Assembly (NCBI RefSeq): GCF_036503815.1
Contig: NZ_AP027764.1
Coordinates: 2,108,001-2,172,000 of the forward strand
DNA: 64,000 bases
Direction of reading: 5' to 3'
DNA from: Escherichia coli
Lineage (GTDB): Bacteria > Pseudomonadota > Gammaproteobacteria > Enterobacterales > Enterobacteriaceae
Below the pieces are notes generated by a model. That model did not search any database. It worked only from the letters and a program-made list of their open reading frames with translations, and had not been told where the DNA came from. Both the position numbers and the translations under genes were made by a program. Every line of letters starts with the position of its first letter. The first letter of the stretch is position 1. This document shows, piece after piece, positions 1 through 8,085 of the stretch.

Positions 1-499
1 CGTTCAGACGGGCGGTAAATTGCGCCATCCGCTCGTCACTGTCGCGCCAGATAAGCGTTACAGATGCCTCATGTAACTGCGTCAGTGCCGCCTGGCTACG
101 GCTTAATCCCGTCCATTCGGCGATGGTTTCATCGTCGACGTCATCAAAAGTTGTGAATTTAAAATGCTCTTTCTCACGCAGCGTATTTAATACCTGGCTG
201 ATTTCGCCATGGCTAATACCTGAGATGATGCGTGGAAAACCGTCTATATCCTGCCATTGCTCAGCAAGCTGGATCACTGCGCCATTTTCGGCAATCAGCG
301 GTAAACCTTGTAGCCCCAACGTTTTTTGCAAGTACAGCATTTCCGCTGATGTCTTACTGCTACAGAGAATGACGGGAACATTCGCTTCGCGTAAACGGCT
401 GAGCCAGGGGGCAGCTGGTTGCCAGTCATAACTATGACTGTCCAGCAGGGTGCCATCAAGATCGCTAAAAACCAGTAGTGGTTGTTGAATTGAAAGCAT
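1..499 (-). CDS. yedP: YedP, mannosyl-3-phosphoglycerate phosphatase family protein (3' end cut by window)
   Basis: The frame reads on the minus strand from the ATG at 499 and runs off the left edge of the window after about 166 codons, so the C-terminal part is missing. The N-terminus carries the HAD motif I, VFSDLDGTLLDS (residues 10-21), with the nucleophile/acid aspartate pair of the DxDGT signature. This is followed by ILCSSKT, typical of motif II in the MPGP/Cof-type subfamily. The family hydrolyses phosphate from sugar-phosphate substrates, but the physiological substrate of the E. coli protein is not established, since the bacterium has no obvious mannosylglycerate synthase. The assignment rests on recognised sequence and on the neighbour DsrA, which is divergent from it as in other E. 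coli. Confidence 0.93.
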   Translation of the reverse strand, partial: MLSIQQPLLVFSDLDGTLLDSHSYDWQPAAPWLSRLREANVPVILCSSKTSAEMLYLQKTLGLQGLPLIAENGAVIQLAEQWQDIDGFPRIISGISHGEISQVLNTLREKEHFKFTTFDDVDDETIAEWTGLSRSQAALTQLHEASVTLIWRDSDERMAQFTARLN

Positions 500-663
500 G
501 GTTGCGCAGTACTCCCCTTACCAGGATGATTCTCAAAACAGCACAAATTATCAAAGATGATTTTTTCGGGAGCGATCCCGTTGACGCCAGAGCCACCAAG
601 GGGTGATGCGCGTCACATTTCTATTCATAAGTAGCGTTAATCATTCATATCACGAATATTTTC

Positions 664-692
664 TTGTCAGCGAAAAAAATTGCGGATAAGGT
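664..692 (+). promoter_or_regulatory. dsrA promoter
   Basis: A sigma-70 type promoter is visible: -35 TTGTCA at 664-669, a 17-bp spacer, and -10 TAAGGT at 687-692, placing the start at about 697, where the known 5' end of DsrA (AACACAUCAG) lies. From published work, this promoter is activated at low temperature; the sequence alone does not show that. Confidence 0.8.
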
Positions 693-696
693 GATG

Positions 697-783
697 AACA
701 CATCAGATTTCCTGGTGTAACGAATTTTTTAAGTGCTTCTTGCTTAAGCAAGTTTAATCCCGACCCCCTCAGGGTCGGGATTT
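697..783 (+). ncRNA. dsrA: DsrA small regulatory RNA
   Basis: This 87-nt RNA matches DsrA as I remember it: the 5' AACACATCAGATTTCC region that pairs with the rpoS leader, a middle U-rich and A-rich Hfq-binding segment with the self-complementary TTGCTTAAGCAA, and a terminator stem ATCCCGACCCCCTCAGGGTCGGGAT followed by T residues. DsrA is an Hfq-dependent RNA. It opens the rpoS leader for translation and represses hns, and through H-NS it relieves silencing of the neighbouring rcsA. One base differs from the K-12 form I recall: A instead of C at 756, between the second stem and the terminator, outside the rpoS pairing region. Confidence 0.96.
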
Positions 784-788
784 TTTTA
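757..788 (+). terminator. DsrA rho-independent terminator, probably shared with convergent yodD
   Basis: The GC-rich stem atcccgacc/ggtcgggat with a short CCCTCA-type loop is followed by seven T residues. On the minus strand only a short A/T tract flanks it, and it lies 10-40 bp past the yodD stop codon, so bidirectional use is plausible. Confidence 0.85.
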
Positions 789-796
789 TTGTGCAT

Positions 797-1024
797 TCAA
801 CGATTCACTTCAGAGACGCTGAAGTCATGAATATCCAGTTCGAAGGCATCCGCCAATTCACGCCATGTATGATATTCACGTCCATCGACACTAACGTGTT
901 CAGGATCGTGCTGGCTGCGATGAACTTCGCTTTCGCTAATTTCATTGATCGCCGCCAGCAGGGCATCGACATCGACACTGACCTCACGTTTTGCGGTATC
1001 GCTGTACTCTTTTGCGGTTTTCAT
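797..1024 (-). CDS. yodD: YodD, small stress-induced protein of unknown function
   Basis: This 75-residue acidic protein starts MKTAKEYSDTAKREVSV and matches YodD. Upstream in-frame Met codons exist (position 1039, and 1027 immediately before 1024), but the start at 1024 gives the usual family length. No signal peptide, membrane segment or catalytic motif is visible; the sequence is helical and charged. YodD is reported to be induced by peroxide and acid stress. It is convergent with dsrA and divergent from dsrB. Function is unknown. Confidence 0.9.
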   Translation of the reverse strand: MKTAKEYSDTAKREVSVDVDALLAAINEISESEVHRSQHDPEHVSVDGREYHTWRELADAFELDIHDFSVSEVNR

Positions 1025-1185
1025 CATCTTTCCTCGCAACCGTTACTCTGTTGTTGCCGCCAGTCGTTAAGTCCGCTGGCATCTCTTAAGTATAGACCGT
1101 CGAGAAAATCAGCACTCGCGCGCGCCCGGCGCTGCCAGAAAAACGAAATTGTTCTACACTGGCACAAAGCCACAGGAGGAAAATG

Positions 1186-1374
1186 ATGAAGGTGAATGAT
1201 CGGGTAACAGTCAAAACGGATGGCGGTCCGCGTCGTCCTGGCGTGGTACTGGCAGTTGAGGAGTTTAGTGAAGGCACAATGTACCTGGTTTCGCTGGAAG
1301 ACTACCCGCTCGGCATCTGGTTCTTTAATGAAGCAGGGCATCAGGACGGTATCTTTGTGGAGAAAGCAGAGTAA
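1186..1374 (+). CDS. dsrB: DsrB, small protein of unknown function
   Basis: The protein has 62 residues, [19 protein letters not shown]..., with a small beta-rich SH3-like look. The preceding ATG at 1183 is in frame, but the second ATG gives the family length. A strong Shine-Dalgarno sequence (CAGGAGGAAA) ends just before the start. DsrB is expressed in stationary phase under RpoS in published work; its role is unknown. It is convergent with rcsA, with a strong hairpin between them. Confidence 0.93.
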
Positions 1375-1385
1375 TCTAATTCAGC

Positions 1386-1411
1386 CTGACTGGTGGGAAA
1401 CCACCAGTCAG
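1386..1411. terminator. Hairpin between convergent dsrB and rcsA
   Basis: The perfect 11-bp stem CTGACTGGTGG / CCACCAGTCAG closes a GAAA tetraloop between the two stop codons. It has no long T-tract on either strand, so it may act as a 3' stabiliser or weak bidirectional terminator. Confidence 0.65.
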
Positions 1412-1417
1412 AATGTG

Positions 1418-2041
1418 TTAGCGCATGTTGACAAAAATACCATTAGTCACATTATCCGTCAGTCGGACGACATGGTAGATAACCTGTTTATTATGCGTTT
1501 TGATCTTACGTTTAATATTACCTTTATGCGATGAAACGGTCTTGGCTTTGATATTCATTTGGTCGGAGATTTGAATGGTTCCCTGACCTGCCATCCACAT
1601 TCGCAACATACTCGATTCGGTTCGGCTCAATGATAACGTCGGCATATTTAAAAACGAGGTTATCGTTGTCTCTTTTTTCAGAATATCGCCAAGGATATCG
1701 TCGAGAGATTCCGGTTTAATCGATTTAGAACTGATCAATAAATTTTTTCTGACCAATAGATATTCATCAAAATGAACATTGGCAATTGCCATAAAAACGA
1801 TAAATAACGTATTGGGATGTTGATTAATGATGAGCTTGATACGCTGACTGTTAGAAGCATCGTGGATGAAACAGTCCTCATTAATAAACACCACTGAAGG
1901 GCGCTGTGAATCACAAGCTATGGCAAGGTCATCAACGGTTTCAATGTCGTTGATTTCTCTTTTTTTAACCCCTCTGCTCAACAGATACCCGGTTAAACCT
2001 AGTCGGGTGTAACTACATAAATCCATAATAATCGTTGACAT
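1418..2041 (-). CDS. rcsA: RcsA, auxiliary transcription activator of colanic acid capsule synthesis
   Basis: The protein has 207 residues, the normal RcsA length. The C-terminal third (about residues 133-195) is a LuxR/FixJ-type helix-turn-helix: [17 protein letters not shown], then [16 protein letters not shown]. The N-terminal domain has no conserved receiver-type phosphorylation site. RcsA forms heterodimers with RcsB, binds RcsAB boxes, activates capsule genes and its own promoter, and represses flhDC, so it links capsule with motility in the same window. Expression is limited by H-NS silencing (relieved by DsrA) and by Lon proteolysis. The gene is more AT-rich than its flagellar neighbours, in keeping with H-NS control. 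It is intact. Confidence 0.97.
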
Positions 2042-2290
2042 GGCATACCCTCACTCAATGCGTAACGATAATTCCCCTTACCTGAATATTTCATCATGAC
2101 TAAACGGAACAACATGGGTCACCTAATGCGCCACTCTCGCGATTTTTCAGGCGGACTTACTATCCCGTAAAGTGTTGTATAATTTGCCTGGAATTGTCTT
2201 AAAGTAAAGTAAATGTTGCGATATGTGAGTGAGGTTAAAACAAATATTTCGCCACAGGAGTATCCTGGAAGATGTTCGTGGGTATTATTT

Positions 2291-2305
2291 TTCAGATAAT
2301 CCTTA
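2291..2305 (-). promoter_or_regulatory. RcsAB box upstream of rcsA
   Basis: Read on the minus strand the sequence is TAAGGATTATCTGAA, a close match to the RcsAB consensus (TAAGAATATTCCTA type). It lies about 250 bp upstream of the rcsA start, just past the fliR stop. Autoactivation of rcsA through such a box is known for E. coli. The match was judged by eye and not scored. Confidence 0.6.
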
Positions 2306-2330
2306 GGATAACAAGATAAACATTAGGGAA

Positions 2331-3116
2331 TCATATTACAGGTAATTCGCTGATAATATCTGCCAGCAAATTAAAAATTTCACTGAATAAATGTTCGCAA
2401 AAAGGCGCAATTAACGGCATTAATGCCGCCATTAATGAGATACCGACAGTCAGAGTTAATGGAAATCCAATAACAAAAATGGATAATTGCGGGGCCATAC
2501 GATTCAGTAAACCTAATGCCAGATTCAGTGTCAGCAGCAGAGTAATGAGCGGTAACGCCAGCATCAGTCCATTGAGGAAAATCAAACTCCCTGCTTTGGT
2601 GAGTGCCAGAAACGCATTGCTATTTAGCGGCTCGCCACCAATAGGCAGGGTGTGAAAGGTATCCACCAGCAGTGAAATCAGCCATAAATGACCGTTAAAT
2701 GTCAGGAACAGCAGTAACGCCAGCATATCCATGATGCGCGCTAAAACGGGCATATTGAGATGGCTGCCCGGATCGACAAACGTCGCAAATGACAGTCCCA
2801 TTTGCAGACCGATAATTTCGCCAGCGGTTCGCACAGCGGCAAAAGCAAACTGCATGGTAAAACCAAGCGCAATGCCGATCAGGATCTGCTGCACGGCCAG
2901 CCACAGAGCAAAGAACGAAAAAACAGGAACATCGTTGGCAGGTAAGGATGGGGCAATGGCGAACGTGATCATCATTGCGAGACCCAGTTTGACCCGTTTC
3001 GGCACGCTACGTTCGCTCAGAATTGGCGCGGTAGAAATGAGCGCCAGCACGCGCAGTAACGGCCAGAAGTACAGGCTCAACCAGGAAAGCCATTGATCGC
3101 TTGTCACCTGCAACAT
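2331..3116 (-). CDS. fliR: FliR, flagellar export gate membrane protein
   Basis: The protein has 261 residues and is very hydrophobic, with about six membrane segments (for example residues 12-30, 39-57, 70-100, 128-150, 180-205 and 213-235). FliR joins FliP and FliQ in the helical export-gate core of the flagellar type III secretion system inside the MS ring. The AATG start lies 8 bp past the fliQ stop, so it is the last gene of fliLMNOPQR. The family has the conserved FMQFAFAAVRTAGEIIGLQMGLSFA-type core near residues 86-110, visible here. The gene is intact. Confidence 0.97.
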   Translation of the reverse strand: MLQVTSDQWLSWLSLYFWPLLRVLALISTAPILSERSVPKRVKLGLAMMITFAIAPSLPANDVPVFSFFALWLAVQQILIGIALGFTMQFAFAAVRTAGEIIGLQMGLSFATFVDPGSHLNMPVLARIMDMLALLLFLTFNGHLWLISLLVDTFHTLPIGGEPLNSNAFLALTKAGSLIFLNGLMLALPLITLLLTLNLALGLLNRMAPQLSIFVIGFPLTLTVGISLMAALMPLIAPFCEHLFSEIFNLLADIISELPVI

Positions 3117-3124
3117 TATACGGG

Positions 3125-3394
3125 CTACCCGATGATATACGGCAGGTTAGTGAACAAGGTACGGACGTAATCCAGCAACAGATTGAGCATCCACGGTCCG
3201 GCAATAATAATGGCGATAAATACGGCGATGATTTTCGGAATAAACGACAGCGTCATTTCATTAATCTGCGTGGCGGCCTGCAAAATACTGATGATAAGGC
3301 CCGTGACCAACGCCACCAGCAACAGCGGGGCAGCCAGCGCCAGCGCGACTTTCATCGCTTCAGTCCCCATCATCATGACCGATTCAGGTGTCAT
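3125..3394 (-). CDS. fliQ: FliQ, flagellar export gate membrane protein
   Basis: The protein has 89 residues with two long hydrophobic stretches (about 16-41 and 52-75), the standard FliQ helical hairpin. Starting MTPESVMMMGTEAMKVAL, it is typical of the family. Four copies pack around the FliP/FliR gate. It lies between fliP (9-bp gap) and fliR (8-bp gap) in one operon. Confidence 0.97.
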   Translation of the reverse strand: MTPESVMMMGTEAMKVALALAAPLLLVALVTGLIISILQAATQINEMTLSFIPKIIAVFIAIIIAGPWMLNLLLDYVRTLFTNLPYIIG

Positions 3395-3403
3395 TTTGCC
3401 TCT

Positions 3404-4141
3404 CTAGCTGTAAAAGCTCTGCGCCAGCGAACCGACCAGCAATTGCCAGCCATCCACCAGTACAAACAGCATCAGTTTAAAGGGCAGAGCAATGGTGGCA
3501 GGGGGGACCATCATCATCCCCAATGCCATCAGCACGCTGGCAATCACCAGGTCGATAATCAAAAAAGGAATGAAAATCGTGAAGCCTATCTGAAATGCGG
3601 TTTTCAGCTCGCTGGTCACGTAGGCCGGGAGCAAAATGCGCATTGGCACGGCTTCAGGTCCCTGCAACGGGCCGGTATTCGCCAGTCTGGCAAACAACCC
3701 TAAATCTGCCTCGCGGGTCTGACGCAGCATAAACTCACGCAGCGGCTGCGCCCCTTTTTCCAGCGCCTCCTGCATTGAGATTTTCTCTTCGCTGAACGGC
3801 TGGTATGCATCGACATAAATTTTGTCGATCACCGGTGACATTATAAAAAAGGTCAAAAACAGTGCCAGCCCCAGCAATACCTGGTTGGGTGGTGCGGAGG
3901 GCGTGCCCAGCGCGTTTCGCAATAATCCAAAAACAATGATGATACGGGTGAAACTGGTCATCATCAGTAAAATCGCTGGAATAAACGTCAACGAGGTAAT
4001 GAACACCAGCGTCTGCACCGGGAGGGACCAACTTTGTCCACCGCCAGGCAGCGGCTGGCTGGTGATACCCGGCAGTTGCGCGAAGGCGAGGGGCGTAACC
4101 AGCCAGAGAAGGACAGGTGCGACAGACAACAAACGACGCAT
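3404..4141 (-). CDS. fliP: FliP, flagellar export gate protein
   Basis: The protein has 245 residues with a cleavable signal peptide (about residues 1-21, ending AFAQ), unusual for a gate protein but normal for FliP. A periplasmic loop and four membrane helices follow. The family motif FTRIIIVFGLLRNALGT is visible near residues 64-80, and PFLIIDLVIASVLMALGMMM near 192-211. FliP forms a pentamer in the export gate, with FliO acting as assembly scaffold. Its start codon overlaps the fliO stop by one base. Confidence 0.97.
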   Translation of the reverse strand: MRRLLSVAPVLLWLVTPLAFAQLPGITSQPLPGGGQSWSLPVQTLVFITSLTFIPAILLMMTSFTRIIIVFGLLRNALGTPSAPPNQVLLGLALFLTFFIMSPVIDKIYVDAYQPFSEEKISMQEALEKGAQPLREFMLRQTREADLGLFARLANTGPLQGPEAVPMRILLPAYVTSELKTAFQIGFTIFIPFLIIDLVIASVLMALGMMMVPPATIALPFKLMLFVLVDGWQLLVGSLAQSFYS

Positions 4142-4506
4142 CAGGATCTCCCGCTACGCTTAAGCAAGTTTTTCATGACCGACTGAAAATCGGTCTGCGG
4201 TATCTCTTCCGTTGGCGCAGAAGGGGGAAGTTTATGCAGCAGATTGATTTGCCCTGCGGTAACGCCGAGCACCAACCGTGCATCTTCCACATCGACTACC
4301 ACGACCCTTTCACGCGCGCCCAGCGAAGCACTGGCGCTAATTTTCAGACCGTTAACGCCAGTTCGTTTGGGGGCAAATCCCAGCCGTTTTACCAGCCAGG
4401 CAGCAGCGAGGATCAGGGCAATAATGGCGATCAGTGCGCCGCTCACCTGCAGCAGCGGTGCAGCAGAAACCGGCGCGGACGGTTGCACAGTAGCGTGGTT
4501 ATTCAT
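4141..4506 (-). CDS. fliO: FliO, flagellar export gate assembly protein
   Basis: The protein has 121 residues with a single membrane segment (about residues 20-40, SGALIAIIALILAAAWLV) and a basic cytoplasmic C-terminal domain ending LLKRSGRS. FliO stabilises FliP during gate assembly and is not retained in all flagellated bacteria. The start is the ATG two bases after the fliN stop. It lies between fliN and fliP. Confidence 0.95.
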   Translation of the reverse strand: MNNHATVQPSAPVSAAPLLQVSGALIAIIALILAAAWLVKRLGFAPKRTGVNGLKISASASLGARERVVVVDVEDARLVLGVTAGQINLLHKLPPSAPTEEIPQTDFQSVMKNLLKRSGRS

Positions 4507-4508
4507 CG

Positions 4509-4922
4509 CTAACGGCTCAGGCGGCGCATTCGCTCAGACGGAGTAATGATATCGGTGATCCGCACGCCATATTTATCGGCAACGACCACCACTTCGCCCT
4601 GGGCGATTAAATAACCGTTGATCAGAATATCCAGCGGTTCGCCTGCCAGGCCGTCCAGCGCTACGACTGACCCTTGTGTCAGGCGCAACAGCTCTTTGAT
4701 GGTCATCCGCGTGCGGCCCAGTTCGACGGTCAGCTTAACCGGAATATCCATAATCAGGTCGATATCCTGCAACGTTCCGCTGACATCACCGCCGCCAAAT
4801 TGCTGGAATACCGCGTCTGCAGCGCTTTTACTGCTGGTTGATTTTTGTTCGCTCAACGCTTCAGCCCACAGATCGTCCATTGCGCCGTTGTTATCATCGG
4901 CCGGATTATTCAAGTCACTCAT
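4509..4922 (-). CDS. fliN: FliN, C-ring switch protein
   Basis: The protein has 137 residues. The acidic low-complexity N-terminus (MSDLNNPADDNNGAMDD) is followed by a SpoA/surface-presentation-of-antigens fold (about residues 55-130) with the signature LTVELGRTRMTIKELLRL and SVVALDGLAGEPLDILING. FliN forms the base of the rotor C-ring with FliM and docks the FliH-FliI export ATPase. Its ATG overlaps the fliM stop by 4 bp, indicating coupled translation. Confidence 0.97.
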   Translation of the reverse strand: MSDLNNPADDNNGAMDDLWAEALSEQKSTSSKSAADAVFQQFGGGDVSGTLQDIDLIMDIPVKLTVELGRTRMTIKELLRLTQGSVVALDGLAGEPLDILINGYLIAQGEVVVVADKYGVRITDIITPSERMRRLSR

Positions 4923-5923
4923 TTGGGCTGTTCCTCGTTCAGAGAATTCAAAATCGGGTTAATCAAATGTTCAATCCGTAACGCATACTGGCCGTTGAGG
5001 GTGCCGTACTGGCTGGTCAGCACCGGAACGCCGTCAACATGGGCGATGATGCGATCGGGTTTTTCTATCGGCAGGACGTCGCCGGGTTTCAGTTTTAAAA
5101 TTTGCGACAGACGCAGCGATATATCGGCAAAGTTAGCGACCAGCTCCAGCTGTGAGTGCTGCACCTGACGCACCAGGTTATCGCGCCAGTTCTGATCTTC
5201 ATTTCGTGAGTTTTCCAGCGGCGGGTTAACCAACAATTCCCGTAGCGGCTCGATCATGCTGAATGGCAGGCAGATATTAAATTCGCCGGTCAGGTTGCCA
5301 ATCTCCACATGGAACGGTGTGTTAACCACGATGTCGTTCGGCGAGGTGGTGATATTGGTAAATTTCACCTGCATTTCCGAACGCACGTACTCTACATCCA
5401 GCGGATTAATTGCCTTCCAAGCGTCGCTATAGCCTTCCAGCGCCAGCTTCAACATACGGTTGATGACGCGCTGTTCAGTATGGGTAAACTCGCGACCTTC
5501 CACTTTGGTTGGGAAGCGTCCATCGCCGCCAAACAGGTTATCCACGGCGATAAACACCAGACTCGGCGAGAACACCACCAGCCCTGTGCCGCGTAGCGGT
5601 TTCAGGTGGATTAGGTTCAGGTTGGTCGGCACCGGCAGGTTGCGGGCAAATTCATGGTACGGCTGAATGCGGATGGCCCCGACGGTAATGTCCGGGCTAC
5701 GGCGCAATAGGTTGAACAGCCCCATACGGAAATGGCGGGCAAAACGCTCATTAATGATTTCCAGCGCCTGCAAACGTTCGCGTACAACCCGTCGTTGGGT
5801 ATTCGGATCGTACGGACGAATGTCACTATCGCTGTTAACACTGGCCGTCGGTTCGTCTTTGACTTCGCTGTCACCATTCAACAGCGCATCAATTTCAGCT
5901 TGAGAAAGAATACTATCGCCCAT
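4919..5923 (-). CDS. fliM: FliM, C-ring switch protein that binds CheY-P
   Basis: The protein has 334 residues from the ATG at 5923. The frame stays open upstream, but this start gives the conserved N-terminal CheY-P binding peptide MGDSILSQAEIDALLNG. A middle CheC-like domain (about 40-230) and a C-terminal SpoA domain homologous to FliN (about 250-325) follow. Binding of phosphorylated CheY, encoded later in this window, favours clockwise rotation. The gene sits 4 bp after the fliL stop. Confidence 0.97.
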   Translation of the reverse strand: MGDSILSQAEIDALLNGDSEVKDEPTASVNSDSDIRPYDPNTQRRVVRERLQALEIINERFARHFRMGLFNLLRRSPDITVGAIRIQPYHEFARNLPVPTNLNLIHLKPLRGTGLVVFSPSLVFIAVDNLFGGDGRFPTKVEGREFTHTEQRVINRMLKLALEGYSDAWKAINPLDVEYVRSEMQVKFTNITTSPNDIVVNTPFHVEIGNLTGEFNICLPFSMIEPLRELLVNPPLENSRNEDQNWRDNLVRQVQHSQLELVANFADISLRLSQILKLKPGDVLPIEKPDRIIAHVDGVPVLTSQYGTLNGQYALRIEHLINPILNSLNEEQPK

Positions 5924-5927
5924 GTCG

Positions 5928-6392
5928 TTATCGCAGAATAAAAGCGGTATACAGCACGTCGGTGACATCCTGTTTCGGTTGCCCGGCAACAAGCGGGGTG
6001 GAAAGTGTGGCTTTAATCTCAGCAATCAGGCTTTTCTTGCCTTCTTCTGTCGCCAGTACGGCAGCATCCTGACGCGAAAACAGTAACAGCAAACGGCTAC
6101 GGACTTCCGGCAAATACTCACTTAGCCGCGAGCGGGTAGCTTCATCTTTTAGCCGCAGAGTTATGCCGATATAAAGTACGCGATCCGCATCACCCAAATT
6201 GACCGTAAAGGTATCCAGCGCATAGAAGACCGGGGAGGGCACGACGCGCTGCTGCGCTTTGTCGTCAGCGGCAACCTGATGCGAATGCCAGTAGCTGTAA
6301 CCTGCGCTGGCACAGGCCGCGAGGGTAATGAATACCAGAATCGGGATCCAAAGCGATCGCTTGCTTTTCTTGCTTATCGCGTAATCAGTCAT
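5928..6392 (-). CDS. fliL: FliL, stator-associated basal body protein
   Basis: The protein has 154 residues, with a short basic cytoplasmic tail, one membrane helix (about residues 13-35) and a periplasmic domain of stomatin-like fold. FliL surrounds the stator units and supports torque, especially during swarming. It is the first gene of fliLMNOPQR, with a 104-bp gap from fliK in which a separate promoter could sit. Confidence 0.97.
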   Translation of the reverse strand: MTDYAISKKSKRSLWIPILVFITLAACASAGYSYWHSHQVAADDKAQQRVVPSPVFYALDTFTVNLGDADRVLYIGITLRLKDEATRSRLSEYLPEVRSRLLLLFSRQDAAVLATEEGKKSLIAEIKATLSTPLVAGQPKQDVTDVLYTAFILR

Positions 6393-6496
6393 GTGTTGCG
6401 GTCTTCCTGTGTCGCTACTGCTTATCGGCTAATTATCCTGCGTCTTGAACGCAACAAAGCGGGGAAAAGACGCGGATTACGGTGCTACCTCTGACG

Positions 6497-7624
6497 TTAG
6501 GCGAAAATATCAACGCCACTGTTGTCTGTTACGCGCCCTTGTAAAGAGACGGGAACGGGTAGCGCATCGTCGTCTTCACCCGCCAGAGGTTCATGATTTG
6601 CTGTGCGCTGGCTTTGCTGTTGCTGTGAAGCGGCCTGTTGCTGACCACTAAAGCTTTCGCCACTGATGTTGCTTTGCCCTAACTGAATGCCACTTTCTGC
6701 CAGCTGCGTACGCAGTACCGGTAGCGCAGCTTCCAGCGCGGCGCGTACGTGCTGATGCGGTGACACCATCTGGATTTGCGCCTGGCTATCATCCACTTTA
6801 AGGGAGATTTGTACTTCACCTAAATCCTGCGGGTGCAGACGTAACTCTGCGCTTTGTTGCCCCTGGCGGGTAAACAGCGAAATATGCTGGCTTAATGATT
6901 GTTGCCATTCGTGAGAACCCAGCGGCGCACTCAAAACAGGTGCTGCGACGGTGGGCAGCGGCTGTGTCTGGTGCGGAGTGATGAGCGGGCTGACGGCAGC
7001 GGTCACCGGCGAAGGTGTGCTGATGACTTCCGCTTTACTCTGGGCCTCTGCTACCAGCGGTGTTACTGGCTGAGCTTGCGCGTCGGGGGCGTCATCGGGC
7101 TGTGCGGTTGTGAATTGCGCCGTAGTCAGTTTTGTGTAGAGAGTTGGTTTCTCTGTCGGTAACACGGTTGACGGCGCATCAGCCACTTTGGGCGTATTGT
7201 CAAAACCCGGTAACATCGCAAAAAGGGCGCTCAGGCTTGCGGTGACGTCTTCATTAAGCTCATCTGCTTTTTCGTCTTTTGTCGTATTTTTGTCAGCCAC
7301 CGCAGCCAACGTCATCGTCTGAGCGGTGGTTAACGGTGTTGATGTGGATTGTTCGTCGTTGATGACAGGCGGTATTTCATCCTCAGGGATCAGTAAATCC
7401 GCTTGTTGCACATCGGAAAGAATATCGCTAACCAGCGGCTCACCTTTTGTTGTGGGTTTATCTGTTGCCACCAGCAACTGAGGGGCCGCTTTGTCGGTTG
7501 TTGTTTCACCTGCTATTGCTCCACTCAACAATGCGAGAAAATCTTGTGCAGCATCGCTGGCTTTACCGCCGGGCAATATGGCGGTGTCAACGTCAGCGGT
7601 AATCACGGGCGCTAAGCGAATCAT
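6497..7624 (-). CDS. fliK: FliK, hook-length control protein
   Basis: The protein has 375 residues. The N-terminal two thirds are low complexity, rich in Thr, Pro, Ala and Gln, as expected for the secreted molecular ruler. The compact C-terminal domain (about residues 225-325, with LRLHPQDLGEVQISLKVDDS) interacts with FlhB to switch export from hook to filament subunits. A Gln-rich tail (QQQAASQQQQSQ) follows. Its start overlaps the fliJ stop by 4 bp. Confidence 0.97.
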   Translation of the reverse strand: MIRLAPVITADVDTAILPGGKASDAAQDFLALLSGAIAGETTTDKAAPQLLVATDKPTTKGEPLVSDILSDVQQADLLIPEDEIPPVINDEQSTSTPLTTAQTMTLAAVADKNTTKDEKADELNEDVTASLSALFAMLPGFDNTPKVADAPSTVLPTEKPTLYTKLTTAQFTTAQPDDAPDAQAQPVTPLVAEAQSKAEVISTPSPVTAAVSPLITPHQTQPLPTVAAPVLSAPLGSHEWQQSLSQHISLFTRQGQQSAELRLHPQDLGEVQISLKVDDSQAQIQMVSPHQHVRAALEAALPVLRTQLAESGIQLGQSNISGESFSGQQQAASQQQQSQRTANHEPLAGEDDDALPVPVSLQGRVTDNSGVDIFA

Positions 7625-8064
7625 TCGGGTTTCCTCATGGTGGCGCGTTGGGCGAACTCATCCATCTTTTTCTGATCGAGACGGTTTTCTGCAAGCAGTG
7701 CCGCCGTGGATTGCCGTTCCTGCAGTGTCTGCCAGGCCTGCAAACGTTGTTTCTTTTCTCGCCAGCTGTTCAGGGCAATGTCTACTTTCTGCGTCCACTG
7801 ATTAAGTTGCTGGCGATGCTGAGTAATGGCTTTTTCCAGCGTCTGGATAAACTGCTGATAGTTGATCCAGCGGTTACTGGTCATCCCGGCACTCATATCG
7901 CTGTTGAGGTTATTGCGATATTCATTCTGATAATCGATCAGCATTTTGAGTTGTTCCTCTGCCTGCTGGCATCCGCGACGCATTTCACCCAGCAGGCGCG
8001 CGGCATCTTCTACCTCTTTTTCTGCCAGATCTTTCAGGGTCGCCAGCGCGCCATGTTCTGCCAT
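7621..8064 (-). CDS. fliJ: FliJ, export apparatus coiled-coil protein
   Basis: The protein has 147 residues and is almost entirely alpha-helical, rich in Gln, Glu, Arg and Leu, forming a two-stranded antiparallel coiled coil like the gamma subunit of F-ATPase. FliJ inserts in the FliI hexamer and connects it to FlhA. It lies 21 bp after fliI. Confidence 0.96.
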   Translation of the reverse strand: MAEHGALATLKDLAEKEVEDAARLLGEMRRGCQQAEEQLKMLIDYQNEYRNNLNSDMSAGMTSNRWINYQQFIQTLEKAITQHRQQLNQWTQKVDIALNSWREKKQRLQAWQTLQERQSTAALLAENRLDQKKMDEFAQRATMRKPE

Positions 8065-8085
8065 CTGCCGTTATCTCCTGCGTTT

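Noticed and set aside
3101..3703. A 200-codon plus-strand ORF opposite fliQ/fliP
   Set aside because: Antisense to strongly conserved membrane proteins; the Gln/His-rich translation is what antisense of hydrophobic helices gives.
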